Source of the DNA: Apricaphanius iberus
Lineage: Eukaryota; Chordata; Actinopteri; Cyprinodontiformes; Aphaniidae
DNA length: 64,000 nt
NCBI GenBank assembly: GCA_028564705.1
Contig: JAPXFQ010001943.1
Span: 1 to 64,000 of the forward strand
Direction: 5' to 3'
The translations under genes were made by a program, and so were the position numbers. Shown one piece after another: positions 42,906 through 54,683 of this stretch; positions within the stretch are counted from its first letter, which is position 1; every line of letters starts with the position of its first letter. The notes beneath the pieces are model-generated. The model was given only the letters and a program-made list of their open reading frames with translations. It did no database searches and was not told the origin of the DNA.

Positions 42906-44249
42906 TATCCACTTAAAATTACCTATAGTCCAGTAGGAAGTGTCTTATAAAAGCAAAATAATTATTTTCTGGTTATGATTGGGCACTTAATTTAAAATTA
43001 GCAAGAAATAATCAATGAAAATAATTCTTCAAATTAAATTCTCGATAAATTTATTTTATAATTTCTATTCGCTCATACTGCATAGAATGCTTGATTAACC
43101 TGTTTTTTTTTTACATTCAGCAAAATTGTTTTTTCAGATCAAATCATTGTTTTGTCAAAACAATGGCCTTTTGTTGAACCTACCTTTTGTTTTTACATAG
43201 ACAATATGAGGACATATTGGAGTTTAATTCATCTGCAAATCACAAGCATGTGGAGGTTTTTGTTCTGCAGCTGTCTCACTCTCAATACATCTCCTCCAAT
43301 AAGCTTGCCTCAAACCCTTCAGACTGAAAGAAAAAAAATGGCGAGGTTTGCCTTGCGCACACATCAATCCTAAATTTCCAGCCCCAATACGATCATGACC
43401 TTGGTTTGGAATGACATCTATTTGCTGGCTGGCTGCACACATCTCTTTGCAAATTGTATGGGCCCAGCTAATTTGTTTTTATGCACGTTTAGTCAAGAAT
43501 GTGATGCCATGTTGGCCTTTGGGAGCACTGCCAATGTGGTGTGGGGTTCCTGGTGACAGACAGAAAAAGGGTGATTGAGGATGATTGTTCTGCCTGGTTG
43601 TGTAGATATATAAAAAGAAAGATGCCCTGCGCATCCTGGAATGGGTTCATGGCAGATAGAAGTCCTTCTGGGACCACCTAAAGCTGAATATCATTTTCTG
43701 AACATGAGAATAAACAATGACCTTTAGAGCTCAAATTCAAAAGCACAGGATGGTGCTTGGTAAAAAACCCAGAAAAAATCCTCAAGAAGAATCTGTCATG
43801 TGATGTAAAACCCTATAATACTTGTTAAATCAAAAAATGTATGGCAAAAAATTTACATGAAATAAAAAAATAAAAAACGTCTCAAGCTTGTAAGACTGCA
43901 CTCTTCTGACCTGCGTGTAAGCCTACCAGTGTGACCTAATGAAACTGAAACGTATACATAGATTATGCAGGAAAATATTTGCCTTTTCCTATAGCTGCTT
44001 TGACCTTTCTGCTGTTCAGAATAGTGTCATTATCATTTTCACATTATCTCCACAGTTAAATAGCCTCATGTTTTGCTCCCATGTTGAGAAAAATGTGAGC
44101 AAAATTTTACTAAATTATGTACATTTTTTTATTCATACAGAAATAAAATTAGTTCTTAACATATACTCTAGCCACAGCATAATGATAAACTGCACAAGAT
44201 AAAATACACATACAAGTACATACTGTATCTCATTCTTCTGTGACTGATC
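42906..44249. other. Unassigned sequence
   Basis: No element recognised. 43470-43690 is moderately complex single-copy sequence without a usable frame. Confidence 0.4.
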
Positions 44250-44875
44250 TCTATTTCCAGACTTTATTTTCTATCCTGCTATCTAAACCGTGTATCCTTC
44301 CCTGAATAATTCCTTATGTGATTCAATACCTTCCTTTCATCCTTGCTTCCTTCCTATGTTGTCCATCAATTTCTCTGTCATTCATTCTTTTTTATTGTAC
44401 TCTTGTATTCCTCCTTGTGTTCCTCCTTACATTCACATGTCCTTATGTACTTCCTTTTTAGTTTCTTTCCTTTCTAGTGCATATTCTTACATTCTTTGTT
44501 TTCCAATTTGTATCGTATCCCCCTACTTTCTCATATTCGTTCTTATTTTATTTATTTTTTCCTTATTTTCTTTCTTTGTGCCCAGCCTTCTTTTGTCCTT
44601 CTTTTACTGCATCCATCCTACCTTTCTTTGTATCATTCCGTATGTTCTACCTCTCTTTTCCCTAGAACTCTTTCTTCACGCCTTCCATTTGTCCCACTGT
44701 TCCTTCTTGATTATATCCATTCCTCCAATCTGTGTTTTGTGTCTATTCTTTCTTTCTTTTTTCCATCCTTGTATCTTTCAGGCTTTTGTTTTATTTGTCA
44801 TCTTCCTTTTTTCTTTCCTGAGCTGTTTCCTTCCTTCTTTCTTCCTGTTTCTGTCTTTCCAGGTTCCAGTCTTAA
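44250..44875 (+). repeat. 600-bp pyrimidine-rich tract
   Basis: Strongly C+T-biased on the plus strand, made of drifting TTCCTT / TTTCTTTC / CTTCCTTC words. It looks like an eroded pyrimidine satellite or microsatellite cluster. Its composition suppresses stop codons and produces the 217-codon Phe/Ser/Leu/Pro/Cys frame at 44290-44943. Confidence 0.75.
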
Positions 44876-46481
44876 ATCCTGGCCACAATCAAAGTATCTG
44901 GGTTAAGTTCCTACTGCACTGTCAAAAGACTATAAAAAACTGAGTGTGAAAAATTCTATATATATATTTTACATAAAATGACTGAGTGAATGAATGTAGT
45001 GTGAAGTGCTTTAGGGGCCTCAGGACAGGAAATGTACAATTTACCAATATTTTGTGGGAACCTTACTTGCAGAAGAGAACGAAAAGACTTATAGTTACTG
45101 GGGGAATGGTCTGTGGCATGTGAGCCTGGTGAGTTTAACAACACATTATGCTGCAGCTGAATGGGGATCTAAACTAACCTAGAAAACCTAGAAATGAACA
45201 TGTATCAACCTGGAGAAAATAGGCAGAGAATACTGGAAATAATAACAAGGGATTACCCAATCCTCAGTGACTTTATAAATATCTAATCTGGAACATGGAT
45301 TTTACCTATTTAATTAATGTGTTTAGATTAAAGACAGAAAAGTTCTATTCTATTTCAACGTTTACATTGTGCTGCACTATGCAATTTAAGTTATTTAAAT
45401 ACGAATGGCTTTTGGAGGACATCAATCAAACAAACATCACAGGTGTGAATACTGTTATTTTAAGATCTTTTAATATTTGAAAAATGCTGTTAAATGCAAT
45501 TCCATTCAGAAGAGTAGTAAAAGAAAAAATATATATCCTTGGTCAAAACTGAACAGATATAGAACCGAAGTGTCACAAGTATGTGTTCAGAATGTTGTCT
45601 TTAAAAAAATAATAACAAAAAAAAATAACAAACTTCTATAAGTATTTCATGAGTACAAACACGAATTTAAAATAAGTATAGAAATAATGACTCTCCTAAA
45701 TTAGAAATTTTATCAGGATCAATGATAGTTTACTTGTTAATTTTACAAAATGAAACAAAAATCTGAAATAATATTCTGAGAATTTATTTTTATTAATTAA
45801 AATAAAAGTAAAAAACAACAGTATCTCCCACTTTGCACAGCGTTATTAAAGTTCCTGTGCCTATGTGACCTGGGGGATATTTGCAACTTTTTTTCACACA
45901 CAGAAACACAAATACCAGATATGGGAATGATGGCCTCCGCCGCTCATTTGTTGCAGCCAGACGGTTTATCTTATGTGGTTTGTAAGTAAAGCTTGTGCTT
46001 TGACTTCATGTAAATAGCAACAACGTGGCAGAGCGCAACTCTGCACACAGCTGACTGTCTGTTCTATCTGAACAAATCAGAACCAGCCACTCATGGAGGA
46101 TGGATCATGGATGGCTGTCGTTCTGTAAACATCACACTGGTCAGTTTAAATATGGTCTACTGATAAACAATGAGAGCCCTTGAAAAGTGGATGGTCACCC
46201 TACCTGCCTAGCTCCAGAGCCCATCTACTTATTAGACAAATGTCTGCTAGCTCTCACGTATGTATCATTGTTATCCACATAAATGCGTTTCCTTTTTTAA
46301 GGCGCTAATTCTTCTGTATTTAATTAATCACAATTAAGGGGTTAAATTCCTGGTCCTAATATAAACCTAATTTAAGATGCTAGTAAATATATGTGCTTTC
46401 TGTAGAATGAAGGTTGAGCTGTATTGTTTTATAGTAATTAATAAACAACATAGTTTACTGTCAGGAAACTGTACGTGTACA
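44876..46481. other. Unassigned; small regulatory-looking island near 45890-46110
   Basis: Mostly AT-rich. 45925-46110 is GC-balanced and repeat-free ('atggcctccgccgctcattt', 'gttgcagccagacggtttat'). No gene. Confidence 0.3.
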
Positions 46482-47163
46482 GTACTATGCAAAAGTTTTG
46501 GGTTGGTTATGAAGAATTGTGTAAACCAAGGAATGCTTTCAGAACTATGAATAATGCTTTTTAAAATTTTTAACAATAGTAATGATCATCAATTTTACAT
46601 GTAGATCCGTTGCCATCTGAGGCCTATTAATTTATTGCCAAAGCAGGCTAAACATGGGATGGCACGTGTTAAAGTGTTTAACTGCTTTCTGCCGAAATCG
46701 GAAGATGTCCATGCAGTGCCATCAGCTCAGAACTGGCAGAAACCAGTGGGACCAAGGTACACCCATCTACTGTCCAGATAAGTCTTGCCAGAAGTGATCC
46801 TCATGGAAGAGTTGCAGTCAAAAAGCCATACCTCTGTCATGGAAACAAAGCCAAGCAACTCAAGTATCCACGAAAACATGAGAACTTTAGTACAGAAAAT
46901 ATTTGGCTGTAGCAGAAGGCAGTTTGTTTGTCGAAGAACTGGAGAGTAGTACAATAGTGAGTTTCTGCAGGCAACAGTGAAGCATGGGAGAGGTTCCAAG
47001 AACATTTGAGGCTGCATTTGTGCAAATGGAGTAGGATATATGGTCAGAATTATTGGTTGTTCTCAATGAGAACAAGGAATACAGAGTGAGGAGGGATATA
47101 ATTGGCCCCAACTTTGTTCTGCAGCAGGACAACGACCCCCAAAACATACAGCTAGTCATTAAC
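46482..47163 (+). pseudogene. Tc1-like element, 5' half
   Basis: Starts with a terminal-repeat-like 'gtacagtactatgcaaaagt'. From about 46672 the DNA follows a Tc1-type transposase: VFNCFLPKSEDVHA (helix-turn-helix linker side), QNWQKPVGPRYTHLLSRQ, then KIFGCSRRQFVCRRTGE, LQATVKHGRG (the conserved stretch around the second catalytic region) and IIGPNFVLQQDN (47098-47135). There are several frameshifts and stops. It ends sharply at 47163, where unrelated sequence begins, so the catalytic C-terminus is missing. Confidence 0.8.
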
Positions 47164-47280
47164 GGTGCTTACACACCGAACGCGATAGACACAACCAGAT
47201 TTCGGTTTACATGTAAAGTCAATGGAGGAGCGTGATTCAGCGTGACGGGATCCTGCGACACGTCGGAAGCAGATTTACCA
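47164..47280. mobile_element. Unknown element end interrupting the Tc1 relic
   Basis: 'cggtgcttacacaccgaacg' followed by 'gtttacatgtaaagtcaatg' and CG-rich 'gacgggatcctgcgacacgt' recalls the start of a dispersed teleost DNA element. It begins exactly where Tc1 similarity stops. The other end was not found. Confidence 0.35.
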
Positions 47281-49540
47281 GACTGAAAAATGTTCTCCTC
47301 TCTGCTACCTTTCTCTTTTCTACTACTCTTCAGATGTATTTTTTTGCTCTTATTTCAGTTGTTAACCTTGTTTTTTCTCTGGGAGCATCGATTCAGATGA
47401 TGCTCACAGTGACCGAACATCCTCCATGTCTTTAATTTAGAAAGTACTCTTACAACCAGTGCCGGCGCTCTGCCCACATGCACGGACTCTGCATAGGGCA
47501 CTAAGCTGGCTGCAGGGGCACCAACTGAGCTTATGAAAAAAAAAATATAATAGACAGATTAAGAATGAATCCACCCGCCACCCCAAAATTGATCTGTTGT
47601 TTCATTAACCCTGACACCTGTGGGTGTCTTCGAAAAGACATCAGGAACTGGCGCAGAAAAAAGAAAAAACAGCGGGATGATGCTTTTGCATCGTTTGCAG
47701 GTAAGACAATGTTTTAATGACATTGTTAATTTTGTAATATTTATCTATTCCGAAACGTGTGATCATGTTTAGACTTTAGGTCTGACCTAGCTTGAATTCG
47801 GACTTGCTATATTGTTGTTAATTCATCTGTTATCAGCCAAAAGTTTTGTAAGTATGCTGAATTTCAGGACATTTGCCGTTTTTTCGTGAACTGCTTCCAT
47901 ACGTTTTGACTTTTGGGCGCAGTTTGGGCGCATTTCGTTCTCTGGTCATTCTCTGCTCTATTAAAAGTCGGGGAGACCGCGCTGCTCTGTCCTGCCTCCT
48001 GATCTCTTTATTGCAGCTGTGAGAGTGGCTGGTAGGGAGTCAAACTCAGAGAATCTTTGGAACTTTTTACTGTTAGAGAAAAAAACGTAGCAAATCATCA
48101 TCTTCCAAGCAGTTATTCTCTTCTGAAGCAGCACTTCTTCAAAGAAAAAAAAGGTTAATAAAAAAGCAACATCAGGCTTGGATCAAAAATAATTTACTCT
48201 GAACAGTGGAGTTAAAGTTTTTTTATCTAAAATATGGACCTTAATATAAAGAGGTTCTAAACAGTTTGAAGATTTTTTTGTTTTATTAAGTTCCTCCTAA
48301 TAAATCTTCCTCAAGAAAAAAGTTTCCTCTGTGATCTCAGGTGTCTGTTCTGTTTTGAAACAGAAAGAAATAAAACATATTTGTCCACCCAAATGCTTAA
48401 ATAACTATCATAAAAATAAACCAAAAAAAACTATCAAGGTAAAGTAAGACAATTTTTTTTCAACAGTTTGTTATTAATCATGAGTTAACTCTATGGACAT
48501 GATTTATCATGATGAAATATTAGGCCCACCTGTAACTCAGATTTAATATGCCAAAATAGACAAACCTTCATCAAATTAGGTATTTGCTCTATGCTGATAT
48601 TTTTTAAACATACAAGCCAAAGGGAATATCTGCTGCTGATGTTGTAATTCGAAGAAATGTTGACATGTTATGCTAATCTCCTCCCTTCATATTTAGATTT
48701 TTGTAGTTGTGTACAGAATGTTTATATTGTGGCTCTCTAGTTCTTCTCGATAAAGGTTAAAAAGTTTAGAATTTTGTCACATGCCAGTGATTTATAAGCC
48801 AGCATAAACCTATAAATTATGTATTGCAGTTTTTTTGTTTTTTTTTTTTTTACTATGGCTTAAAATTTTGTTTAAAATGAATATGACAAATTTTCTTTGT
48901 GTGTTTGAATGCAGGCTCAATATACTGTACAAGTACATGCAAGGAGGAATTCAAGCCAAGGACAAACATTCAGATCAACCATTCACAAGCAGTTTAAGTG
49001 CAGATGACTCATCAGGTCTGTAGCATCTGCTAAATACTGAAGCTTATGTGAAATTGTAACTTAGTTCTAAAGAACAAGAAGGCAAAGTTGTGTATAAGCT
49101 GTGTTAAGTATGTTATATTATATAAATATTAAGCCGGCTTTTGTACTTACATATAGTATTTATTGAAGACACATCACTAATAATAAATATAGAGATGCGC
49201 TTGCACGTACTCTAGCAGTGTGTTTTTTTATGGTGGTGGTTAGGGGGGGGGCAATTAATGGCTGGTCATTTGTTAAAACGTCAATACCCAGCAGTAATGT
49301 TAAGCGACCACGTACAGTATTAAGATACTAATATTATAAACATTATATTATCATTATTCTTATATTTATTATTGGTAGCATGTGACACGAAGCAAAAATC
49401 AGTCAGGCCTCCAGAAAGAAAAAGTTGCATTGTGTGATTTTTGGCAGTTTGACCCTCCAAGGGTAAATGAACATAAGAAATGCTGGTGTTCCGCCAAACC
49501 GTTTAGAAAACACAGGTTTTTAAGGTATAAAAGTGGCAGA
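47281..49540. other. Mostly unassigned AT-rich sequence
   Basis: Contains the exon-like piece at 47565-47701 (next entry). No other recognisable feature; a T-run lies at 48829-48850. Confidence 0.35.
47565..47701 (+). pseudogene. Possible first exon of a ZMYM1-like hAT gene
   Basis: From the ATG at about 47566 the frame reads MNPPATPKLI..., then KDIRNWRRKKKKQRDDAFAS, and reaches TTTGCAG|GTAAGAC, a consensus splice donor. A short exon with a Lys/Arg-rich nuclear-localisation-like run is usual at the start of ZMYM1-like hAT genes. No downstream body was found within the window, so the identity is tentative. Confidence 0.25.
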
Positions 49541-51495
49541 GTGTAACTTTAAAGGTCTGTTTCACACGGCAGGATTTTTAGGCCTTTTTTGCAATATTTT
49601 CTCTTTACAACATGCCCCGATTATCGGGATGGCTCTTAAAATAATCAACATAACATAACATGTAACATAAACAGATATTGGTGCCATGTGTGGTGTGTTC
49701 AGAGGGCTCTCGTCTGCTCAGAATGACGTTTGGACTGCTCCAATTGCAAATCGGGGATATTCAACATGTTGGATTGTCTTGGCCCAGTATTGCAGCGTGT
49801 GCAGTTTTGCGTGGACAAAGGACCATACAGCCAGTTGGAAATCACTTTTAGCCAATCAGACAGTGAGGTGACAGGCAGTGATACACCTTGGAAGTGTTTT
49901 ACTACTTGTAAGTGTCAGTTCACTTGATCAAAGTCCAAAACTACTTTGAAACTGAGCAAAACAATGTTTTCCAGTGAAACCCCCCACCCCAAATCAAAAC
50001 AATAACTCACATCCATATCTTTGTATAGCAAGTAGAGTCCTTGCTCCTGCTGTGTCCACTCTCGTATTGAACGTCAGGATTTACTCCATAAACTATTGTC
50101 AATGCTTCTTGCTCTGCATCCATACTTTTTTACTTTTTTGACTTTAGTCAAACATTTGTTTTTTTGTGAGATATACTGTCTCAGCTTGGAATGTTTGTAA
50201 GTAAAATCTGTTTGTGTGTGGTGTCTCATCATTACCGTGTGGCCGCACACCACACACAGACGGACCAAAACAGGGATATCCATCATTTTTTTGATCACTG
50301 TTTGTGTGGTTTGATACTCTTGCAGTTTTTAATTCATGCCGTCTGAGCCAGGTCTTAACCTGTAGAGTATGTTTCTTGGAGGATGTGAATCTAGCACTTT
50401 ATTCTATGTGATGAAACAATGCTATGCACCACATAAAAGGAAAAACTACTAAAATATTGATTTAGCAATAAAGGTTTGAAAAGCAAAAAAAAAGAATCAA
50501 GAAAGGAAAGAAAAGGAAAGGAAAGCAGAGGTTTAATATAAAGCTTTATTACTTTTGTACTCCAAGTTTATGTACAGTTAGACCCAGATACATTACTGAT
50601 TTTCTCTTATTTCAAAGCAATAAAGTGCTTGTACAATAGCATTACAGAAAAACAAAGATTGATTAATAATGTCAATTAACACTATATTTGACCTGCTTAA
50701 AATACTTCTAAATACACACTTTGAAACCAAATCTTGTAACATTAAGTCACTTCTGTTTTTTTCAAGGTATTATTATTCTTCAGTTTAACGAACATACTTT
50801 ATTATTTATTCCACTGTTTCATGTTCTGACATCAGCCAGACTATTTGAGTTCAAATAATAGCCTACCCAGACAAAAACATCTGAGGTTATATTTCTACAA
50901 AACTCCTTTTTTTTGCAGCTTATATTCTTTTTCTTGGAACTTTTGTTTTCTCTGCATTAAATGCAACATCATACTGCTGCACGTCTTTGATCTCTAATGT
51001 CGAACTAGCTATCTTTTTTAATAACATAATGATGCAAAATATTTTCTTTAGCATTTTTTTCAGTTATCGTTTTCTTTCTATCCCAGTTCATATCCGTTTG
51101 TCCTTATGTATCAGAACCCAGCAGGCTTTTCAGTCCCAGATAATGGATGTCTTTTCATGCATGGGAAGCCGGATGGCAACAGGGTGACCTCATACACCTC
51201 GGCGGCTCAAGGCTATGCCTCTCTTAGGTGTAGTGAAATGTTGGACAAACATTTGATTGAAACAGGAATGAAGTGATACAGGAACATGTGATGTGGCTTC
51301 AGGGATGGAGTGCTGCTCCGACACAATCTCCCAGACCCAGCCGTATCAAGAATATCAGGTATGCTCATGTAGCCGGAGGTTATTTTAAAGGATTAGAGTC
51401 TGTATTAATCTCTCTGCAGCTTTAAGGTGAAAATAGCTCTTTGCTGAGTTTGAGAGTGTCAGTCAAAGCAAATTCAACATCTTCCATAAACATAT
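49541..51495. other. Unassigned sequence
   Basis: 49550-50340 may be an uncharacterised element ('ggtctgtttcacacggcagg' at 49553), but no matching end was seen apart from the small inverted repeat at 50210-50261. Purine-rich at 50485-50530. 51280-51420 is moderately complex. Confidence 0.3.
50210..50261. repeat. Imperfect inverted repeat, 15-bp arms
   Basis: GTTTGTGTGTGGTGT (50210-50224) and ACACCACACACAGAC (50247-50261) pair at 14 of 15 positions around a 22-nt loop. Confidence 0.8.
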
Positions 51496-51690
51496 ACAGC
51501 ACTTTGCAAAATTATTTGGAGTCTACTGAACCTTTTTTCACATTTTGTCATGTTACAGTCATAAACTTCTTTTCTTTGACAGAATAACACAAATTAATGT
51601 ATAAATTTGAAGGGGAATGGAAATGATACCAGTAATCTTGTTTTTGTAAAGAATAGTGAAAGGTTTAGGTCCCCAGATGTGCAAAGCTGA
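51496..51690 (+). mobile_element. Tc1-like 5' terminal fragment
   Basis: 'cagcactttgcaaaattatt', 'ttttttcacattttgtcatg' and 'ttacagtcataaacttcttt' follow the terminal repeat and leader of a common teleost Tc1-like element. No transposase follows. Confidence 0.55.
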
Positions 51691-52004
51691 TAGGAATGCA
51701 GCTAAAATGATTGGCAAATGTAAAAGCTCCAAAAGCTGTTTCTAAAAAGTACTGACTCTGCACAACTGATTCTTTAGATTTTAATAGTAAGTATTAAATA
51801 GTAAACCATGCATCATGTCCTGTCTACTTCACACTCATGCATTGTATTTCGGCAATACATTACAATAAAATAAGTTAAAGTTATTGGTTTTGAGATGGCA
51901 AAATTAATAAAAGCTTTAAACATAAAGGTAACCTGCTTTTACTGCTGTGTTTATTTGCACTCATTAAGGATTTAAAGTTAGTTTCCTTGCAGTGAGTTTA
52001 AATA
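51691..52004. other. Unassigned AT-rich sequence
   Basis: No feature recognised. Confidence 0.4.
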
Positions 52005-52012
52005 CCAACAGG
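52005..52012. repeat. Left target-site duplication of 52013-53021
   Basis: CCAACAGG, identical to 53022-53029. Confidence 0.9.
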
Positions 52013-53021
52013 CAGTGTTGCCAACTTAGCGACTTTGTCGCTAGATTTAGCGACTTTTCAGACCCCTATAGCGACTTTTTTTCAAAAAAGCGACTAGCGA
52101 CAAATCTAGCGACTTTTTCTGGTGTTATTGGAGACTTATCTGGTGTTTTGGACACTCTGGCGTGAAGCACGTATTGTTCTGTAGTTACTGTCCTCAACGT
52201 GAGCCCCTCCCCCGTCCCAAAGCACTTACAGGTGGCCAGTCTCACAGTAGCCTTGCGCAGCAGTCCCATCTACAGTCTATGGGCGGAGCAGAGAGAGAGA
52301 GAGAGGAGACCCTCACCACTCGGCGTCCGGACTGCAAATGATATGCGCTTGCGCAAAAGAAAGCCGCCGCTGGCTTGCAGAGCGGGATTTAAATGTAAAC
52401 GTTTCTTCGCTGTGACGCTGTCACACAAATAAATCACTGCATTTGACTCACACAACCTCAGCAGCTCAGTCACTTATTCACCTCGTCCACTGTGTGTGTA
52501 GCCTACCTCTCTGTGACATAAGATCTTGCTAGCTAGCTCAGCAAAAAAAAAAAACAACTTTAAAAAAAAACAACTTAAAAAAAAAAAACCTAAGTAACTC
52601 TGCCAGAGTGTGTCTTTTGGGTCACTTTGCCGGTCCCAAGCCCGGATAAAGGAGGAGGGTTGGTTGTAGAGCTAGCAATTTCACCCTACAGAACAATCTT
52701 TTGATTAAATTTGCTGTTATAACATTTAACAATACAGGACAAAACTGATGTGTGTAATGTGGATCTAGACAAAGCATTAAAATCATTAAATGTTGTTAAT
52801 GTTGAAATTATTTTTGTACATTTGTAGTTCTAAACATATTTAGGGTGTTTTTTACTCACTTTTGTCTCTCCCACGACGTTATTCCTCTCTCCTACAGCGT
52901 CCGTTACAGTTATTTGCAAATTGCCAATTATGCAAATTAGGCGATGACGTCATTTAGCGACTTCTAGCGACTTTTGGGACAGCCAATAGCTACTTTCCTT
53001 ACTGAGGAGTTGGCAACACTG
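52013..53021. mobile_element. hAT miniature element with perfect ends and duplication
   Basis: Both termini read CAGTGTTGCCAACT (14 of 14). It is flanked by the perfect 8-bp duplication CCAACAGG. Each end carries several copies of 'tagcgactttt' (at least five in 52028-52112, two near 52954-52978), candidate transposase-binding sub-terminal repeats. The centre (52195-52470) is GC-rich and promoter-like, and the rest is A-rich or AT-rich. No transposase frame survives. The clean borders suggest a younger insertion than the other elements here. Confidence 0.9.
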
Positions 53022-53029
53022 CCAACAGG
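53022..53029. repeat. Right target-site duplication of 52013-53021
   Basis: CCAACAGG, perfect copy of the left duplication. Confidence 0.9.
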
Positions 53030-53612
53030 GATACCTGCTTTTTTTGTATGGTGCTCATCTGAAGAGAATAAATAGGTCCAGATGTTATCCTGACATCACA
53101 GTCCCACTTCACCTGAACCTAAGGCTCCAAAAATCCACATGTCATTCTTGCATTTCAAATCAGCTTCACAGCAATCACTTAATATGTTCTACTTTCTTTC
53201 ATGCACCATTTTCCCTTCTCCTGTAATACTGTCTGTTTTTGTCTCTATCCCTGTGTCCCCTGATTCTACCTCCTGTCTTGACATCTTTCACTTTGTTTCT
53301 GATTCATGCTCACCTCCCTTGACCTAAAGCCTCTTCTGTCCCCGCCATCTGTCAGTGTGCAACCCTGAGATGAACGGACAGGTGTCAAGCTGACTGTACA
53401 ATAGGTCTCAAAGGGGACGTCCACTTCCTGCTGTTCATTCAACAGTTCATTTGACAGTTTCAAAAGTAAACTGATTCTGTGTGGGAATCAGATGGTGACA
53501 TTTTGTTTGAATTTATTTTTCTCTTGATCTCTTCAGTCAATACGTTTCAGCACAATTATTGCTATGACTCAGCTGTCTTTATTACGTGTTCACCAATTTC
53601 TTCAGGTTACAT
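53030..53612. other. Unassigned sequence
   Basis: Pyrimidine-rich 53190-53330. No gene or repeat recognised. Confidence 0.4.
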
Positions 53613-54683
53613 GTACGATCACTGGCTGCTTTAATGGGCACGCTTGGTCAAACGCTTTTAAACGCTAGTTGTGAAACAGCCAGCAACATGTCAGCAACTC
53701 AGTGGATTTAGGCATCGGGATTTTCTGAAAATGTGTTGCTGAAGTTCAAACTGTACATCAGAACGGGAAACAAAAGGGAGGATTAAGAGGCCCTGATTGA
53801 CTGGTTGACAAGGTATTGCAGAAACGGCTAATGTACTGGGACTTTCCCACACAAACACACACACACCCACACACACCTACACACACACACACACCAAACC
53901 ATTTCTCAGGTATATAGAGAATTGTTTATGGACAGAGAGAAAATATCCAGAGAAAAGCAGTGATTTTGTTGAAAATACCTAATTGATGAGAGTGAAGAAT
54001 GAACAGACTGGTTTGAGATGACAAAAAGGTAGCTGTAATATTCCTTCAAATTCCCTCATGTCAGCCACCGCATTCAGAAGTCATTCTCTGAACACACATC
54101 AAATTGAATCTTGAAGCAGATCACAGCAGAGTCACAAACGGTACCACTTCTGTCAGAAAAGAAACAGAAGCTGAAGCTACGTTAAATGATAATTGGATAG
54201 ATTGGAAGAACACACCCTGGTTTTTGCATCTTGACTTCAGGTGTAACATTTAGATGACATGATCAGAATTATATGCAAAAAAACATGAAAGCATGGATCC
54301 ATCCTGCCTTATATCAACAGCCAAGGCTGGTGATGCCTCTGTAATACTGGATATTTTCCAGGCATGGGACCCTCAGTACTAACCAAACAGAATTAAAACA
54401 CTGCAGCGTTCTAAGCATGTTGTTCCCTTTATGAACGCATAGTACCCATCTTCTGATTGCTACTTATAGGAGGATGAAGTACCATGCCACAAAGCTCAAA
54501 TCATCTCAAATAGGCCTCTTTTACATGACAATGTGCTCACTTCACTCAAATGACTTTAACACTTTGGGATGTGCCAATTGTTTCCAATCTCTGTTGAATC
54601 TGTGCCATGAAGAATTACAGTAGTTCTGGAGATAAAATGGGGTCCAAGCAAAGTGTACCTGGAAAATTGGCCAGAGAGTGTAC
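53613..54683 (+). pseudogene. Nearly full-length dead Tc1-like element (family A)
   Basis: The left end ('cactggctgctttaatgggc') and the right end read on the other strand ('ctggccaattttccaggtac') are the decayed terminal repeats. Between them the transposase gene can be followed from 'agaaaatatccagagaaaag', through 'agactggtttgagatgacaa' (shared with 2777-2796) and 'acatgaaagcatggatccat', to 'tgccacaaagctcaaatcat' and 'gttgaatctgtgccatgaag'. At about 1.07 kb it is shorter than an intact Tc1 element, with an (AC)n insertion at 53849-53894 and many stops. No frame is long enough to function. Confidence 0.75.
53849..53894. repeat. (AC)n microsatellite
   Basis: Interrupted AC run of about 20 units, within the Tc1-like relic. 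Confidence 0.9.

Noticed and set aside
44290..44943. 217-codon open frame, the longest in the window
   Set aside because: Produced by the pyrimidine-rich tract. Phe/Ser/Leu/Pro/Cys strings in overlapping frames, no domain.
46727..47159. Overlapping minus-strand frames of 62-96 codons
   Set aside because: Shadows of the plus-strand Tc1-like transposase relic.
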